Below, piece after piece: positions 28,590 to 38,338 of a DNA stretch of 64,000 bases. The notes below the pieces were generated by a model. It was not told where the DNA came from, searched no databases, and worked only from the letters and a program-made list of their open reading frames with translations. This stretch comes from Actinomycetes bacterium (GTDB taxonomy: Bacteria > Actinomycetota > Aquicultoria > UBA3085 > Oleimmundimicrobiaceae). A program made the translations under genes and the position numbers. The first letter of the stretch is position 1; every line of letters starts with the position of its first letter. The stretch covers positions 1 to 64,000 of the forward strand of contig JAUWKI010000003.1 of the NCBI GenBank assembly GCA_030614255.1, read 5' to 3'.

Positions 28590-30101
28590 ATGAAAGCAGA
28601 AATTAATGAAATAATGATTACCGCGGATGAAGATGAGGTCCGCGTAGCAATCGTCGAAGATGCAAAACTTGCTGAAATCTATATTGAACGCATCAACTTT
28701 CATTCCATTGTTGGAAATATTTATTTGGGGAGAGTAAAAGATGTCTTACCCGGGATGGAAGCTGCTTTTGTCGATGTTGGTTTGAGGAAGAGTAGTTTTT
28801 TATACGTCGACGAGGTGCTTTTTCCGGAAGAAGAGCTGGACCCCGCTTCTTTAAAAATACAACATATATTGAAGCAAGGTCAGGATATTTTGGTTCAGGT
28901 TGTACGTGATCCCATGGGGACCAAAGGAGCAAGAGTTACTACGTTCATTAGTCTGGCAGGCAAATATCTTGTCTTGATGCCTTACAGTGACTCAGTTGGG
29001 GTTTCAAGGCGTCTCCCCGAAAAGGAAAAAACAAGGTTAAAGGAGCTTGGTCAGAAAATTAAGCCACGGAATATGGGCTTGATTGTAAGAACCGCCGCGG
29101 AGGATGCCGGGCTGGATGATTTAAAAAAGGATTTAAATTATCTGAAGCGGTTATGGAAAGAAATCAGAGCGAAGGCCAACCGAAGCAAGCCCCCGAAGTT
29201 GATTCATTCAGAAGAAGAGCTGGCTTTAAAGATGGTTAGAGACGTATTTACTTCGGATTTCCAGCGTTTAATTATTGATTGTCCGACAAGGTATAAAAAA
29301 ATAATGAATTATTTGAAAAAATCAAATCCAGAGCTCAGAAGCAAAGTTCGATTATATAAAGACAGTATGTCTCTTTTTGATAAGTTTGACATTAACTCTC
29401 AAATTGAAAATTCTTTAAACAGAAAGGTTTGGCTTCGCTCAGGTGGCTATATAAGTATCGACTCAACAGAGGCTCTTATAGCAATCGATGTGAACACAGG
29501 AAAGTATATCGGTAAGACCAGTCTGGGAGAGACGATACTTAAAACAAATCTTGAGGCGGCAGAAGAAATTGTGCGTCAAATTCGTCTTAGAGATATAGGA
29601 GGCATTATTGTTATAGATTTTATAGACATGATGGATTCGCGCCATAAAAAACGACTTTCTCAGACATTTAACGAAGCTCTTACTCAAGATCGGACGAAAA
29701 GCAAGGTTGTCGAAATATCCAAATTGGGTTTAGTTGAGATGACAAGAAAGAATGTTTCTGAAGGGATAATGGGAGTCTTGCATGAGAATTGTCCTTGTTG
29801 TAACGGTACGGGCAAAATCTCTTCAGAGGAAACAATTTTCATAAATCTTAAGAGAAAACTATATGCGTATTGCGTATCACATTCAGAGAGAGCTTTTTTG
29901 TTTAAGCTGCACCCCGACGCAGCCGCCTTCATAACCGGCAAAAATCAGGAAGGTTTGCGAAGTCTGCGAAGGCGAACAAAGAAGACCATATATATCATCA
30001 AGAGTTTGGATATTTCACGTGATGAGTTTGAATTGGTTGCAGGAGGCCACAGGATTAGTGTAAAGAAAATTTTTGTAGATATGTCTAAATCTATGAATTG
30101 A
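28590..30101 (+). CDS. rng: Ribonuclease E/G family protein
   Basis: This endoribonuclease acts on 5'-monophosphorylated RNA in rRNA maturation and mRNA decay. It has 503 aa: an S1 RNA-binding domain around residues 40-120 (GNIYLGRVKDVLPGMEAAFVDVG split across the start of it), the DNase I-like catalytic core with the metal Asp residues in AIDVNTG and VIDFIDM, and the Zn-link CPCCNGTG near residue 403. It is short and RNase G-like, lacking the long C-terminal scaffold of RNase E. It directly precedes rplU-rpmA, a common arrangement. Confidence 0.93.
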   Translation: MKAEINEIMITADEDEVRVAIVEDAKLAEIYIERINFHSIVGNIYLGRVKDVLPGMEAAFVDVGLRKSSFLYVDEVLFPEEELDPASLKIQHILKQGQDILVQVVRDPMGTKGARVTTFISLAGKYLVLMPYSDSVGVSRRLPEKEKTRLKELGQKIKPRNMGLIVRTAAEDAGLDDLKKDLNYLKRLWKEIRAKANRSKPPKLIHSEEELALKMVRDVFTSDFQRLIIDCPTRYKKIMNYLKKSNPELRSKVRLYKDSMSLFDKFDINSQIENSLNRKVWLRSGGYISIDSTEALIAIDVNTGKYIGKTSLGETILKTNLEAAEEIVRQIRLRDIGGIIVIDFIDMMDSRHKKRLSQTFNEALTQDRTKSKVVEISKLGLVEMTRKNVSEGIMGVLHENCPCCNGTGKISSEETIFINLKRKLYAYCVSHSERAFLFKLHPDAAAFITGKNQEGLRSLRRRTKKTIYIIKSLDISRDEFELVAGGHRISVKKIFVDMSKSMN

Positions 30102-30161
30102 CATGGAAAGATTCGTGCGATATTATTAGTGGCTGTGTAAACATAAAAGGGGGAGCTTACT

Positions 30162-30719
30162 CTGTACGCGTTAATTAAATCCGGAGGAAAACAGTATAAA
30201 GTTAAAGCTGGTGATGTTGTGTTACTTGAAAAGGTTGAGGGCAAAGCTGGCGATTCAGTCGAATTAAAAGATATAGTTTTTGTGTCAGATGAAGATAAAA
30301 AAGTAGTGAAACCCGATGCTCTATCTAAGGCCAATGTTAAAGGTACTATCATTGAACAGGCAAAAGGTAACAAGATAATTGTTTATAAACACAAAGCTAA
30401 AAAGGGTTATCGAAGGAAGAGGGGTCACCGTCAGCTTTTAACTAAAGTAAAAATAGATGAGATTATACTCGGCGAGAAAAAATCCAAGGCTTTAGAAAAA
30501 CCGAAGAAGACAGTTGTGAAGAAGACAACAAAAGCCGCATTAGAGAAGAAAGAAGCTAAAGAGAAAAAGGTACAGAAGAAGGTTGCGTCTAAACCGGCCA
30601 CAAAAGTAGCGGTTAAGACAACTGCAAAAAAGGAAACGAAAAAACCTGCGAAGTCAGTGAAGTCGTCAACCAAAAAGTCTTCATCAAGCAAAGGAAAGAC
30701 TGCTTCGAAATCTAAATAA
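30162..30719 (+). CDS. rplU: Ribosomal protein L21 with CTG start and Lys/Ala-rich tail
   Basis: This is large-subunit ribosomal protein L21, 185 aa. The family N-terminus YALIKSGGKQYKV begins exactly at a CTG codon (30162), which has AAAGGGGGAG six bases upstream. The frame is open back only to a TAA at 30144, with no ATG, GTG or TTG, so CTG is the only sensible start; the first GTG (30219) would remove 19 conserved residues. The L21 domain ends near residue 105. The remaining 80 or so residues are Lys, Ala, Thr and Ser rich, like histone H1 tails. Followed by rpmA and obgE. Confidence 0.9.
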   Translation: MYALIKSGGKQYKVKAGDVVLLEKVEGKAGDSVELKDIVFVSDEDKKVVKPDALSKANVKGTIIEQAKGNKIIVYKHKAKKGYRRKRGHRQLLTKVKIDEIILGEKKSKALEKPKKTVVKKTTKAALEKKEAKEKKVQKKVASKPATKVAVKTTAKKETKKPAKSVKSSTKKSSSSKGKTASKSK

Positions 30720-30740
30720 CTTATCTGAAATGCTTTTTCT

Positions 30741-30770
30741 TTGACAAAAGACTGCAATTTTTGTTAAAAT
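30741..30770 (+). promoter_or_regulatory. Promoter upstream of rpmA
   Basis: A perfect TTGACA (30741-30746) and TAAAAT (30765-30770) are 18 bases apart. Transcription would begin about 20-25 bases before the rpmA start, so rpmA can be expressed apart from rplU. Confidence 0.7.
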
Positions 30771-30801
30771 CTTTATGGAAGATTTTTTTGGAGGAATTTA
30801 A

Positions 30802-31056
30802 ATGGCTCATAAAAAAGGACTAGGAAGTACCCGAAACGGAAGAGACAGCAATTCACAAAGACTGGGCGTAAAAAGGTTCGGCGGTCAGTTTGTTACTGCT
30901 GGAAGCATCATCGTTAGACAGAGAGGAACCAAATTTAAGCCGGGCTTAAATGTTGGCCTTGGTTGCGATGATACCCTTTTTGCAAAGGTTGATGGCACTG
31001 TTAGGTTTTACAAGAGCAAAAATAACAAGAAGATAGACGTTATAGATAACGCTTAA
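30802..31056 (+). CDS. rpmA: Ribosomal protein L27
   Basis: This is large-subunit ribosomal protein L27 near the peptidyl-transferase centre, 84 aa. It begins [17 protein letters not shown], the form without a cleavable N-terminal extension, in contrast to Bacillota whose L27 carries a processed leader peptide. That slightly favours an actinobacterial-type origin. ATG behind TTGGAGG. Confidence 0.97.
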   Translation: MAHKKGLGSTRNGRDSNSQRLGVKRFGGQFVTAGSIIVRQRGTKFKPGLNVGLGCDDTLFAKVDGTVRFYKSKNNKKIDVIDNA

Positions 31057-31097
31057 CAATAGATTAAAAAGTAGAACTTAACATTTGTATTCAAGAG

Positions 31098-32446
<1,349 letters not shown>

Positions 32447-32470
32447 ATTAATTGCGTTAAGGAGAGCAAA

Positions 32471-33592
32471 GTGAAAAAGTGTCTTAATGGTCAGAAAAAG
32501 ATTGTTGTTAAGATAGGGACGAGTTTAATTGCAACCTCTTCTGGTCGGTTGAATTCAGACTGGATAGAGAGTTTGGTTAATCAAGTGGCTGCTTTAAAGA
32601 AACAAGGACACCAAGTTCTTATCGTAACATCTGGCGCGATTGCGGCTGGAGTCGAAGGATTGGGGTTAAAATGTCGGCCTAAGGAAATTCCCGAGCTTCA
32701 AGCGGCTGCTTCTGTCGGGCAAGGTTTGCTGATTGAACGCTATGCCAATCTTTTTAACAAATTTGGTTTTAAGGTTGGACAGGTTCTCGTGACTCAGTTT
32801 GATATTACTCATCGTCAGCAATATTTAAATACCAGAAATACTCTTAATAAGCTCTTTGAACTGGGAATTATTCCAATCGTAAATGAGAACGATACCACGG
32901 CAACAGACGAGATAAAGTTCGGTGATAACGATACATTGGCTGCATTGGTGGCTAGTTTGGTCAAAGCTGATCTCCTAATCTTACTTTCAGATATCGATGG
33001 TCTTCATACGGCTGACCCTCGTCTAAGCGGTGACGCAAAACCTGTTCGCGAAGTGGCGGTTATAACTCCAGAGATTGAGTCGTTGGCTGGTGACGCGGGG
33101 ACGAAATTTGGTTCCGGTGGCATGGTCACGAAAATTCAAGCTGGCAAAATTGCAACATTTTCGGGTGTTTGCATGATTATAGCGGATGGAAGAAAGTCCA
33201 ACGTTGTTCTCGATGTGGTCGAAGGAAAATCAATAGGCACTGTCTTTCTTCCCCGGAAGAAAAGAGTTTCAAGCAAAAAGCTCTGGATAGTATTTGGTCG
33301 CACACCTAGAGGAAAAGTAAAGGTGGATGATGGTGCGAAAAAAGCCATAATTGAGGGCGGAAAAAGTTTGCTTCCAGCAGGAGTAGTTGATTGTTCCGGA
33401 AAATTTGATGTCGGGGATGCGATAGATATTGTAGATTCTGTCGATGAAACTTTTGCGAAGGGTCTTACGAATTTTGGCTTTGAGGAGATTAAAACAATCA
33501 AGGGCCTAAAGAGAAGCGAGATTGTAAAGAAGCTTTCAGGTGAGCCAAGTGTAGAGATAGTTCACAGGGACTGCCTGGTAATTTTAGAGTAG
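32471..33592 (+). CDS. proB: Glutamate 5-kinase
   Basis: This enzyme catalyses the first step of proline synthesis, phosphorylating glutamate. It has 373 aa: an amino acid kinase domain (VVKIGTSL at the start, [17 protein letters not shown] around 140) and a C-terminal PUA domain. GTG start behind AAGGAGAG. proA follows 86 bases downstream. Confidence 0.96.
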   Translation: MKKCLNGQKKIVVKIGTSLIATSSGRLNSDWIESLVNQVAALKKQGHQVLIVTSGAIAAGVEGLGLKCRPKEIPELQAAASVGQGLLIERYANLFNKFGFKVGQVLVTQFDITHRQQYLNTRNTLNKLFELGIIPIVNENDTTATDEIKFGDNDTLAALVASLVKADLLILLSDIDGLHTADPRLSGDAKPVREVAVITPEIESLAGDAGTKFGSGGMVTKIQAGKIATFSGVCMIIADGRKSNVVLDVVEGKSIGTVFLPRKKRVSSKKLWIVFGRTPRGKVKVDDGAKKAIIEGGKSLLPAGVVDCSGKFDVGDAIDIVDSVDETFAKGLTNFGFEEIKTIKGLKRSEIVKKLSGEPSVEIVHRDCLVILE

Positions 33593-33678
33593 AAAGTTAA
33601 AAGTGGAAAGTTTAATATAGAAGCTTAAGTCCGTCTAGTAATATTATTGCGAAAGTAAGATTATTTTGGAGGCAAGAT

Positions 33679-34926
33679 ATGAGCGAAGTTTTAGAGCTGG
33701 GAAAGAGAGCCAAGAAGGCATCGGTAAAACTCGCAAATGTTTCTACCGAGTTGAAGAATCGTGCGTTAAATGCTATGGCGGATGCGCTAATCGTAAATGC
33801 CAAAGAAATTATCAAGGCCAATAAAAAAGATTTAGAAGAGGGCAAAAGGAGAAATATTTCCACGGCACTAATGGATCGTCTGCTTTTAAACGAAGCTCGC
33901 ATTGAAGATATGGCAAGAGATCTCAAAGAGGTCGCTTTTTTGAAAGATCCGGTCGGTGAATTAGTAAAAGGGCGGAAATTGCCGAACGAGCTTGAAGTGT
34001 TGCAGGTCAGAGTCCCGTTGGGTGTAGTTGGTTTAATTTATGAAGCGAGGCCAAATGTAACCGTTGATGCGGCGGGTCTCTGTATCAAGTCAGGTAATGC
34101 CATTATATTACGAGGTGGTTCGGTGGCCATAAATTCAAACCTTGCTCTGACCGACATTATCGCTGATGCTGGAGTCAAAGAAGGGCTTCCTGAAAATTGT
34201 ATCCAATCCATTTCAACAGCGGATAGGGCAGCTGTCACAGAGTTGATGAAGATGCATGGCTACGTCGATGTCTTAATTCCTCGTGGAGGAGCATCTCTGA
34301 TTCAATCCGTAATTAAGAATTCAACGGTTCCGGTCATTGAGACGGGAGTTGGCAATTGCCATATATTTATAGATAAATCGGCAAATCTGAATATGGCCAA
34401 AGAAATTGTAGTAAATGCCAAATGTCAGCGTCCCGGTGTCTGCAATGCGGCGGAGACGTTGTTGGTTCACAAAGATGTGGCCGAAAAGTTTCTTCCTGGG
34501 ATTTTACGAAAGCTTCAGGAAAGAGATGTCGAAATTTTCGGATGTCCTATTACACACTCTATCTGCTCGGATGTAAATGAAGCGACTGAGGATGACTGGA
34601 AAACTGAGTATTTAGATTTAAAAATGGCTGTTAAGATTGTCCCATCCCTAAATGAAGCTATCTTACATATTCAAAAGTATGGGACAAATCACTCCGAGGC
34701 GATAGTGACCGAAGATTACTCTGCGGCTAAAAGTTTTACCGAGGAAGTCGATGCCGCTGCAGTATATGTAAATGCCTCAACGCGTTTTACCGATGGCGGA
34801 CAGTATGGTTTGGGGGCCGAGATGGGTATAAGTACTCAAAAGCTTCACGCAAGGGGTCCAATGGGGCTTGAGGCGTTGACTTCAACAAAGTATGTAATCT
34901 ACGGAAAAGGACAGATTCGCTCCTAG
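33679..34926 (+). CDS. proA: Gamma-glutamyl phosphate reductase
   Basis: This enzyme reduces glutamyl phosphate to glutamate semialdehyde in proline synthesis. The 415-aa aldehyde-dehydrogenase-fold protein has the substrate/catalytic region GVGNCHIF and the catalytic Cys in KCQRPGVCNAAET (about residues 250-262). It carries the C-terminal GLGAEMGISTQKLHARGPMG signature. ATG behind TTGGAGGC. A long repeat block follows the gene. Confidence 0.96.
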   Translation: MSEVLELGKRAKKASVKLANVSTELKNRALNAMADALIVNAKEIIKANKKDLEEGKRRNISTALMDRLLLNEARIEDMARDLKEVAFLKDPVGELVKGRKLPNELEVLQVRVPLGVVGLIYEARPNVTVDAAGLCIKSGNAIILRGGSVAINSNLALTDIIADAGVKEGLPENCIQSISTADRAAVTELMKMHGYVDVLIPRGGASLIQSVIKNSTVPVIETGVGNCHIFIDKSANLNMAKEIVVNAKCQRPGVCNAAETLLVHKDVAEKFLPGILRKLQERDVEIFGCPITHSICSDVNEATEDDWKTEYLDLKMAVKIVPSLNEAILHIQKYGTNHSEAIVTEDYSAAKSFTEEVDAAAVYVNASTRFTDGGQYGLGAEMGISTQKLHARGPMGLEALTSTKYVIYGKGQIRS

Positions 34927-35324
34927 ATATTGGCAAATGCTTGCCCGCCTCTGGCGGGGCAGATGGCTGATGGCTGATGGCTTATGGCAGATGGCTGATG
35001 GCTGATAGCAGATGGCAGATGGCTAATAGTAAATAAATGGGTAATGGGTAAAGTAAATAAACTAAAAGAGGAGAGCACGGAGCATAGAGCTTAGAAAAAG
35101 TTAACAAGCAAACTCCCGACTATCGACTAACAGACTACCGACTGATGGGCTGATAGCAGATGGCTTATGGCTGATAGCTGATGGCAGATGGCTTATGGCT
35201 GATAGAAAGTTGAGAGGGTAAAGGAAAAAACCAACAAACTACCGACTCCTCACTACGGACTACCGACTGATGGGCTGATGGTTTAGAAAGAGTTATTATA
35301 GTAAAATTGTTTTAGGTGATCACA
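34927..35324. repeat. Intergenic repeat array between proA and nadD
   Basis: There is no gene. A short palindrome (TTGCCCGCC...GGCGGGGCA type, near 34938-34962) is followed by many degenerate copies of GGCTGATGGCTGATAGC and GCAGATGGC. Words of the CGACTAACAGACTACCGACT type come next, then a second run of the GGCTGAT words, then a second set of ACCGACT words. Copy spacing is irregular and copies are contiguous, unlike CRISPR. Confidence 0.7.
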
Positions 35325-35960
35325 TTGCTCCAAAAAAGACCAATTAAAATCGGTATAATGGGTGGAACTTTTGACCCCATTCACAATGGTCATCTGGTTA
35401 CGGCCGAAGAAGCTTTAATCCAATTTGAATTGGATAAAGTGGTTTTTGTGCCCGCGGGATATCCTCCTCACAAGGAAGTAAGGAAGTCTTTGGACCCGGT
35501 TGAACGTTATCTTATGACAGTCATTGCAACGGCTTCGAATCCGGACTTTGAAGTGTCAAGGATTGAGGTAGATAGAAAAGGTCCATCATATACGATAGAC
35601 ACCGTTCGTGAGTTTAGGAAAGTTTATGGAGTTGAGGCGGAGATATTCTTTATTACCGGAGCCGATGCAATGCTTGAGATTATTACCTGGAAAGACGCGG
35701 ACGAGCTAGCCAAAATGTGTAAATTTATTGCCGCAACTCGCCCGGGATATTGTCTAAGGAAATTTGAGGAACTTCACGTTCTACCTTACGAAAACAAAGA
35801 ACCTGAGCCCGGCAAACTAAAGATACATATAATGGAGATACCGGCGCTTGCAATCTCCTCAACCGATATCAGACGACGCGTTTCACAGGGCTATCCCATA
35901 CGTTATCTTGTTCCGGAGGGAGTTGTAAATTATGTTCTTAAACGCGAATTTTATAGGTGA
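35325..35960 (+). CDS. nadD: Nicotinate-nucleotide adenylyltransferase
   Basis: This enzyme converts nicotinate mononucleotide to deamido-NAD. The 211-aa protein has the nucleotidyltransferase motif GGTFDPIHNGH near the N-terminus and ISSTDIRRR near the C-terminus. The TTG at 35325 is favoured because AGGTGAT lies four bases upstream; a GTG at 35316 overlaps that site. It opens the conserved cluster nadD-yqeK-LytR_C-rsfS. Confidence 0.94.
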   Translation: MLQKRPIKIGIMGGTFDPIHNGHLVTAEEALIQFELDKVVFVPAGYPPHKEVRKSLDPVERYLMTVIATASNPDFEVSRIEVDRKGPSYTIDTVREFRKVYGVEAEIFFITGADAMLEIITWKDADELAKMCKFIAATRPGYCLRKFEELHVLPYENKEPEPGKLKIHIMEIPALAISSTDIRRRVSQGYPIRYLVPEGVVNYVLKREFYR

Positions 35961-35966
35961 TTTTAT

Positions 35967-36551
35967 TTGAGATACAGCAAAGAAGAAATTTTAGATTTGC
36001 TTGCCAATTGGTTGGATGAAGAGTTCTTTACCCACAGTTTAAGGGTTAGAGATATGGCTAAGGGGATGGCCGAAAAATTTGGAGTTGACACGGAAAAAGC
36101 GGCTCTTGCTGGTTTGCTTCACGATTATGGAAAAGGCATAAAAGAAATCGATATAATTTCCGAGGCAAAAAAACTCAATATTCCCGTGGGTTATATCGAA
36201 GAAAGCGACCCATATTTACTTCACGCACCCGTCGGAGCAGAATTAATATCTTCCCAACTGGGAATCGATGACTCTAATATTATAAATGCGGTGAGTCGGC
36301 ATACCGTGGGGGAGCCATCCATGTCTAAGTTGGATATGATAGTATATATAGCTGATATGGTTGAGCCGGCTCGCACTTTTTCTGGTCTGGAAAAAATCAG
36401 AGATTTTGATGGAAAACGGCTGATTGAAGTCTTTGAGTTGGCATATACTCATACGCTTTGTCACTTGGTAAGAAGAAAGAAACTAATTCATCCTAAAACA
36501 TTTGAGGTTTGGAATTGGATTCAACTGGTGAGGATAGAAGAAGGACATTAA
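35967..36551 (+). CDS. yqeK: YqeK-type HD-domain phosphohydrolase
   Basis: This 194-aa HD-domain protein belongs to the family including the YqeK diadenosine tetraphosphatase. The metal-binding residues are in HSLRV, LLHDYGKG and SRHTVGE. It splits Ap4A in the characterised members. TTG start with AGGTGAT upstream, six bases after nadD. The next gene starts inside its 3' end. Confidence 0.9.
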   Translation: MRYSKEEILDLLANWLDEEFFTHSLRVRDMAKGMAEKFGVDTEKAALAGLLHDYGKGIKEIDIISEAKKLNIPVGYIEESDPYLLHAPVGAELISSQLGIDDSNIINAVSRHTVGEPSMSKLDMIVYIADMVEPARTFSGLEKIRDFDGKRLIEVFELAYTHTLCHLVRRKKLIHPKTFEVWNWIQLVRIEEGH

Positions 36552-37615
36552 AAAAAGATTCCAGAGCAAGCAAAAGGCGGGAAAAAAAGCAAAAATTAAG
36601 ACGCCGAATTATGCTTATTGTTGGCGCTACGCTAATCGTTGCTTTGCTTATCGGGGTAGTTGGTTCTCATTTCTTTGGAGATGGAGATGCCGATAATCTT
36701 GCTACCTCAAACTCTTCGGCTACAACTTCGAATAAGAATGCTAAAGTGGATGACTCTTCCTCGAAACCGGAGCTTGGTGACTCAGTCATTTTCCTGGTAA
36801 TGGGCGTACAAGACGAGAATGGCGAAGAACTTGTGGTTGAAACGCTGGCCCTATTTTGTGATTTAAAAGCGGGCATTTTAAATGGGATATCTGTTCCAAA
36901 AGATACTATTATTGAGATTCCGGGGTTAGGTTTTGAAAGAGTTAGCGAGATGCTTTCTTTAAAGAAGGATTCAACAGCAGTATCTGCCGTTCAAAATCTT
37001 TTCGGGGTCGAGCTTCATGGCTATGCAAAATTAGACCTTTTTGATCTCGAGAGAATTATGGATAAGAACGATTTTGAAAAAGTATTTGATAAGGCAAAAA
37101 GTTCGGATATTATATCGGAGCATCAAGAGAAGATATCATTGGCAATTGCCTCGATGGATCACCATGAAGATATAAATATTTTGCCCCTTCCCGTAAAAAA
37201 TCATGCGGTGGGAGATAAAATCTATTATGAGCCCAACAGAGAAGAGCTGGAAGGACTGCTCGCACGTCTTTGGGGAGTAGAAGTTGAACAGTCTGAGAAA
37301 ACAAAGGTTATGGTTTTAAATGGATGTGGGGTTCCCGGAGTTGCGGGAGAAGTTGCGGATAAGCTGATAAATATGGGATACCAGGTAGTGGGCACAAAAA
37401 ATGCGGATAATTTCAGTTACAAAGAGACTCAAATATTAGTTTATGGCGACAATGATGATGCCGCAAACGACATTCAGAAAGCGTTGGGGGTAGGTATAAT
37501 TATCGATCGGGCCATCACCCAGGAAGTAACTGATATTGTTGTGGTCGTGGGGAAAGATTATAATTTTGATGAAGAGCAAGATTCTGACGAAGATTTTCAT
37601 GAGGAAGCAAATTAA
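36515..37615 (+). CDS. LytR_C protein with degenerate LCP-like domain
   Basis: This 366-aa bitopic protein has a basic cytoplasmic N-terminus, a membrane helix at about residues 35-53, an extracellular LCP-like domain (about 85-255) and a C-terminal LytR_C domain (VMVLNGCGVPGVAGEVAD onward, about residue 268). LCP enzymes attach wall polymers to peptidoglycan. Here the usual PRDT motif reads PKDT and the upstream acidic motif is poorly conserved, so catalysis is doubtful. The position between yqeK and rsfS is where many Gram-positives encode a LytR-type protein. Start is uncertain: TTG at 36515 fits the GAGG spacing and TTG at 36509 is in frame. Confidence 0.75.
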   Translation: MDSTGEDRRRTLKKDSRASKRREKKQKLRRRIMLIVGATLIVALLIGVVGSHFFGDGDADNLATSNSSATTSNKNAKVDDSSSKPELGDSVIFLVMGVQDENGEELVVETLALFCDLKAGILNGISVPKDTIIEIPGLGFERVSEMLSLKKDSTAVSAVQNLFGVELHGYAKLDLFDLERIMDKNDFEKVFDKAKSSDIISEHQEKISLAIASMDHHEDINILPLPVKNHAVGDKIYYEPNREELEGLLARLWGVEVEQSEKTKVMVLNGCGVPGVAGEVADKLINMGYQVVGTKNADNFSYKETQILVYGDNDDAANDIQKALGVGIIIDRAITQEVTDIVVVVGKDYNFDEEQDSDEDFHEEAN

Positions 37616-37634
37616 GCAAGGAGGCGATTGTTTA

Positions 37635-38006
37635 CTGAACGCTAAAGAAATTGCGAGGATGGCTGCGGATGCGGCGGTCGGCAAAAAAGCTGAAGACATC
37701 ATCATTTTAGACTTGAGCGATCTGTTGGGAATTGTCGATTACTTTGTAATCTGTGAAGGTAAAAATGATCGACAGGTTGATTACATTTCGGACTCAATTA
37801 AAGAAGAGTTGAGAAAAGACAGAGTAAAACCGTTCGGGGTTGAAGGAAATGGTAGAGCAGGATGGGTTTTGCTCGACTATGGCAGCGTGGTTATTCACGT
37901 ATTTACAACTGAGGTGAGACAGTACTATCAAATTGAGCGTCTCTGGAAAGATGCGCCTCAACTTGAGTGGGAAGAAACTTCCCGGCAAAAAGCAAACGCA
38001 GAATAA
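37635..38006 (+). CDS. rsfS: Ribosome silencing factor, CTG start
   Basis: RsfS binds L14 and blocks subunit joining under starvation. The 123-aa product with N-terminus NAKEIARMAADAA matches the family exactly if translation begins at CTG 37635, which has AAGGAGG ten bases upstream. The nearest in-frame ATG (about 37600) lies inside the preceding gene, adds extra residues and would place this Shine-Dalgarno within the coding region. Core motifs include VDYFVICEG and GWVLLDYGSVVIHVF. It ends just before the leuS leader promoter. Confidence 0.88.
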   Translation: MNAKEIARMAADAAVGKKAEDIIILDLSDLLGIVDYFVICEGKNDRQVDYISDSIKEELRKDRVKPFGVEGNGRAGWVLLDYGSVVIHVFTTEVRQYYQIERLWKDAPQLEWEETSRQKANAE

Positions 38007-38008
38007 TA

Positions 38009-38037
38009 TTGACATAGTTAAGCTGCTTTTATATAAT
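38009..38037 (+). promoter_or_regulatory. Promoter of the leuS leader
   Basis: A consensus TTGACA (38009-38014) and consensus TATAAT (38032-38037) are separated by 17 bases. This is the best promoter in the window. The start of transcription is predicted at about 38044, the 5' edge of the T-box leader. Confidence 0.9.
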
Positions 38038-38226
38038 AATTTGGCAATTAAATACGGAGCTTTGAAGAAGAGCAGTAGACCTTAGACAAGATTTTAGAGA
38101 GTTGGGATGGTGGAAACCAATATCTGGTCGAGTCGAATTTATCTCTAAGCTTGGAGCTAAAAGTCATTGTGCTATTAAGCTTCGCGTTTAGTAAACATTA
38201 AGTCACCAAAAGAGAGCGAGTTTTGT

Positions 38227-38301
38227 GGGGATGTAGCTCAGTGGGAGAGCGCCTCCTTGGCGTGGAGGAGGCCGAGGGTTCAATCCCCTCCATCTCCACC
38301 A
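38227..38301 (+). tRNA. tRNA-Ala (anticodon GGC)
   Basis: This is a complete cloverleaf of 75 bases including an encoded CCA. The acceptor arms are GGGGATG/CATCTCC (one G-T pair), the D stem is GCTC/GAGC with GG in the loop, the anticodon stem is CCTCC/GGAGG with loop TTGGCGT (anticodon GGC), and the T stem is GAGGG/CCCTC with loop TTCAATC. The discriminator is A. It lies inside the leuS T-box leader, in the loop of Stem III, and is transcribed from the leader promoter. Confidence 0.96.
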
Positions 38302-38338
38302 ATTTATATCGCTAAATAGGGTGGTACCGCGAAAGAAT

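Noticed and set aside
30219-30719. rplU starting at GTG 30219
   Set aside because: It would lose the first 19 residues, including GGKQYKV, conserved in all L21 proteins.
34938-35290. Possible CRISPR-like array between proA and nadD
   Set aside because: The units are imperfect tandem words without spacers, as in the other gaps.
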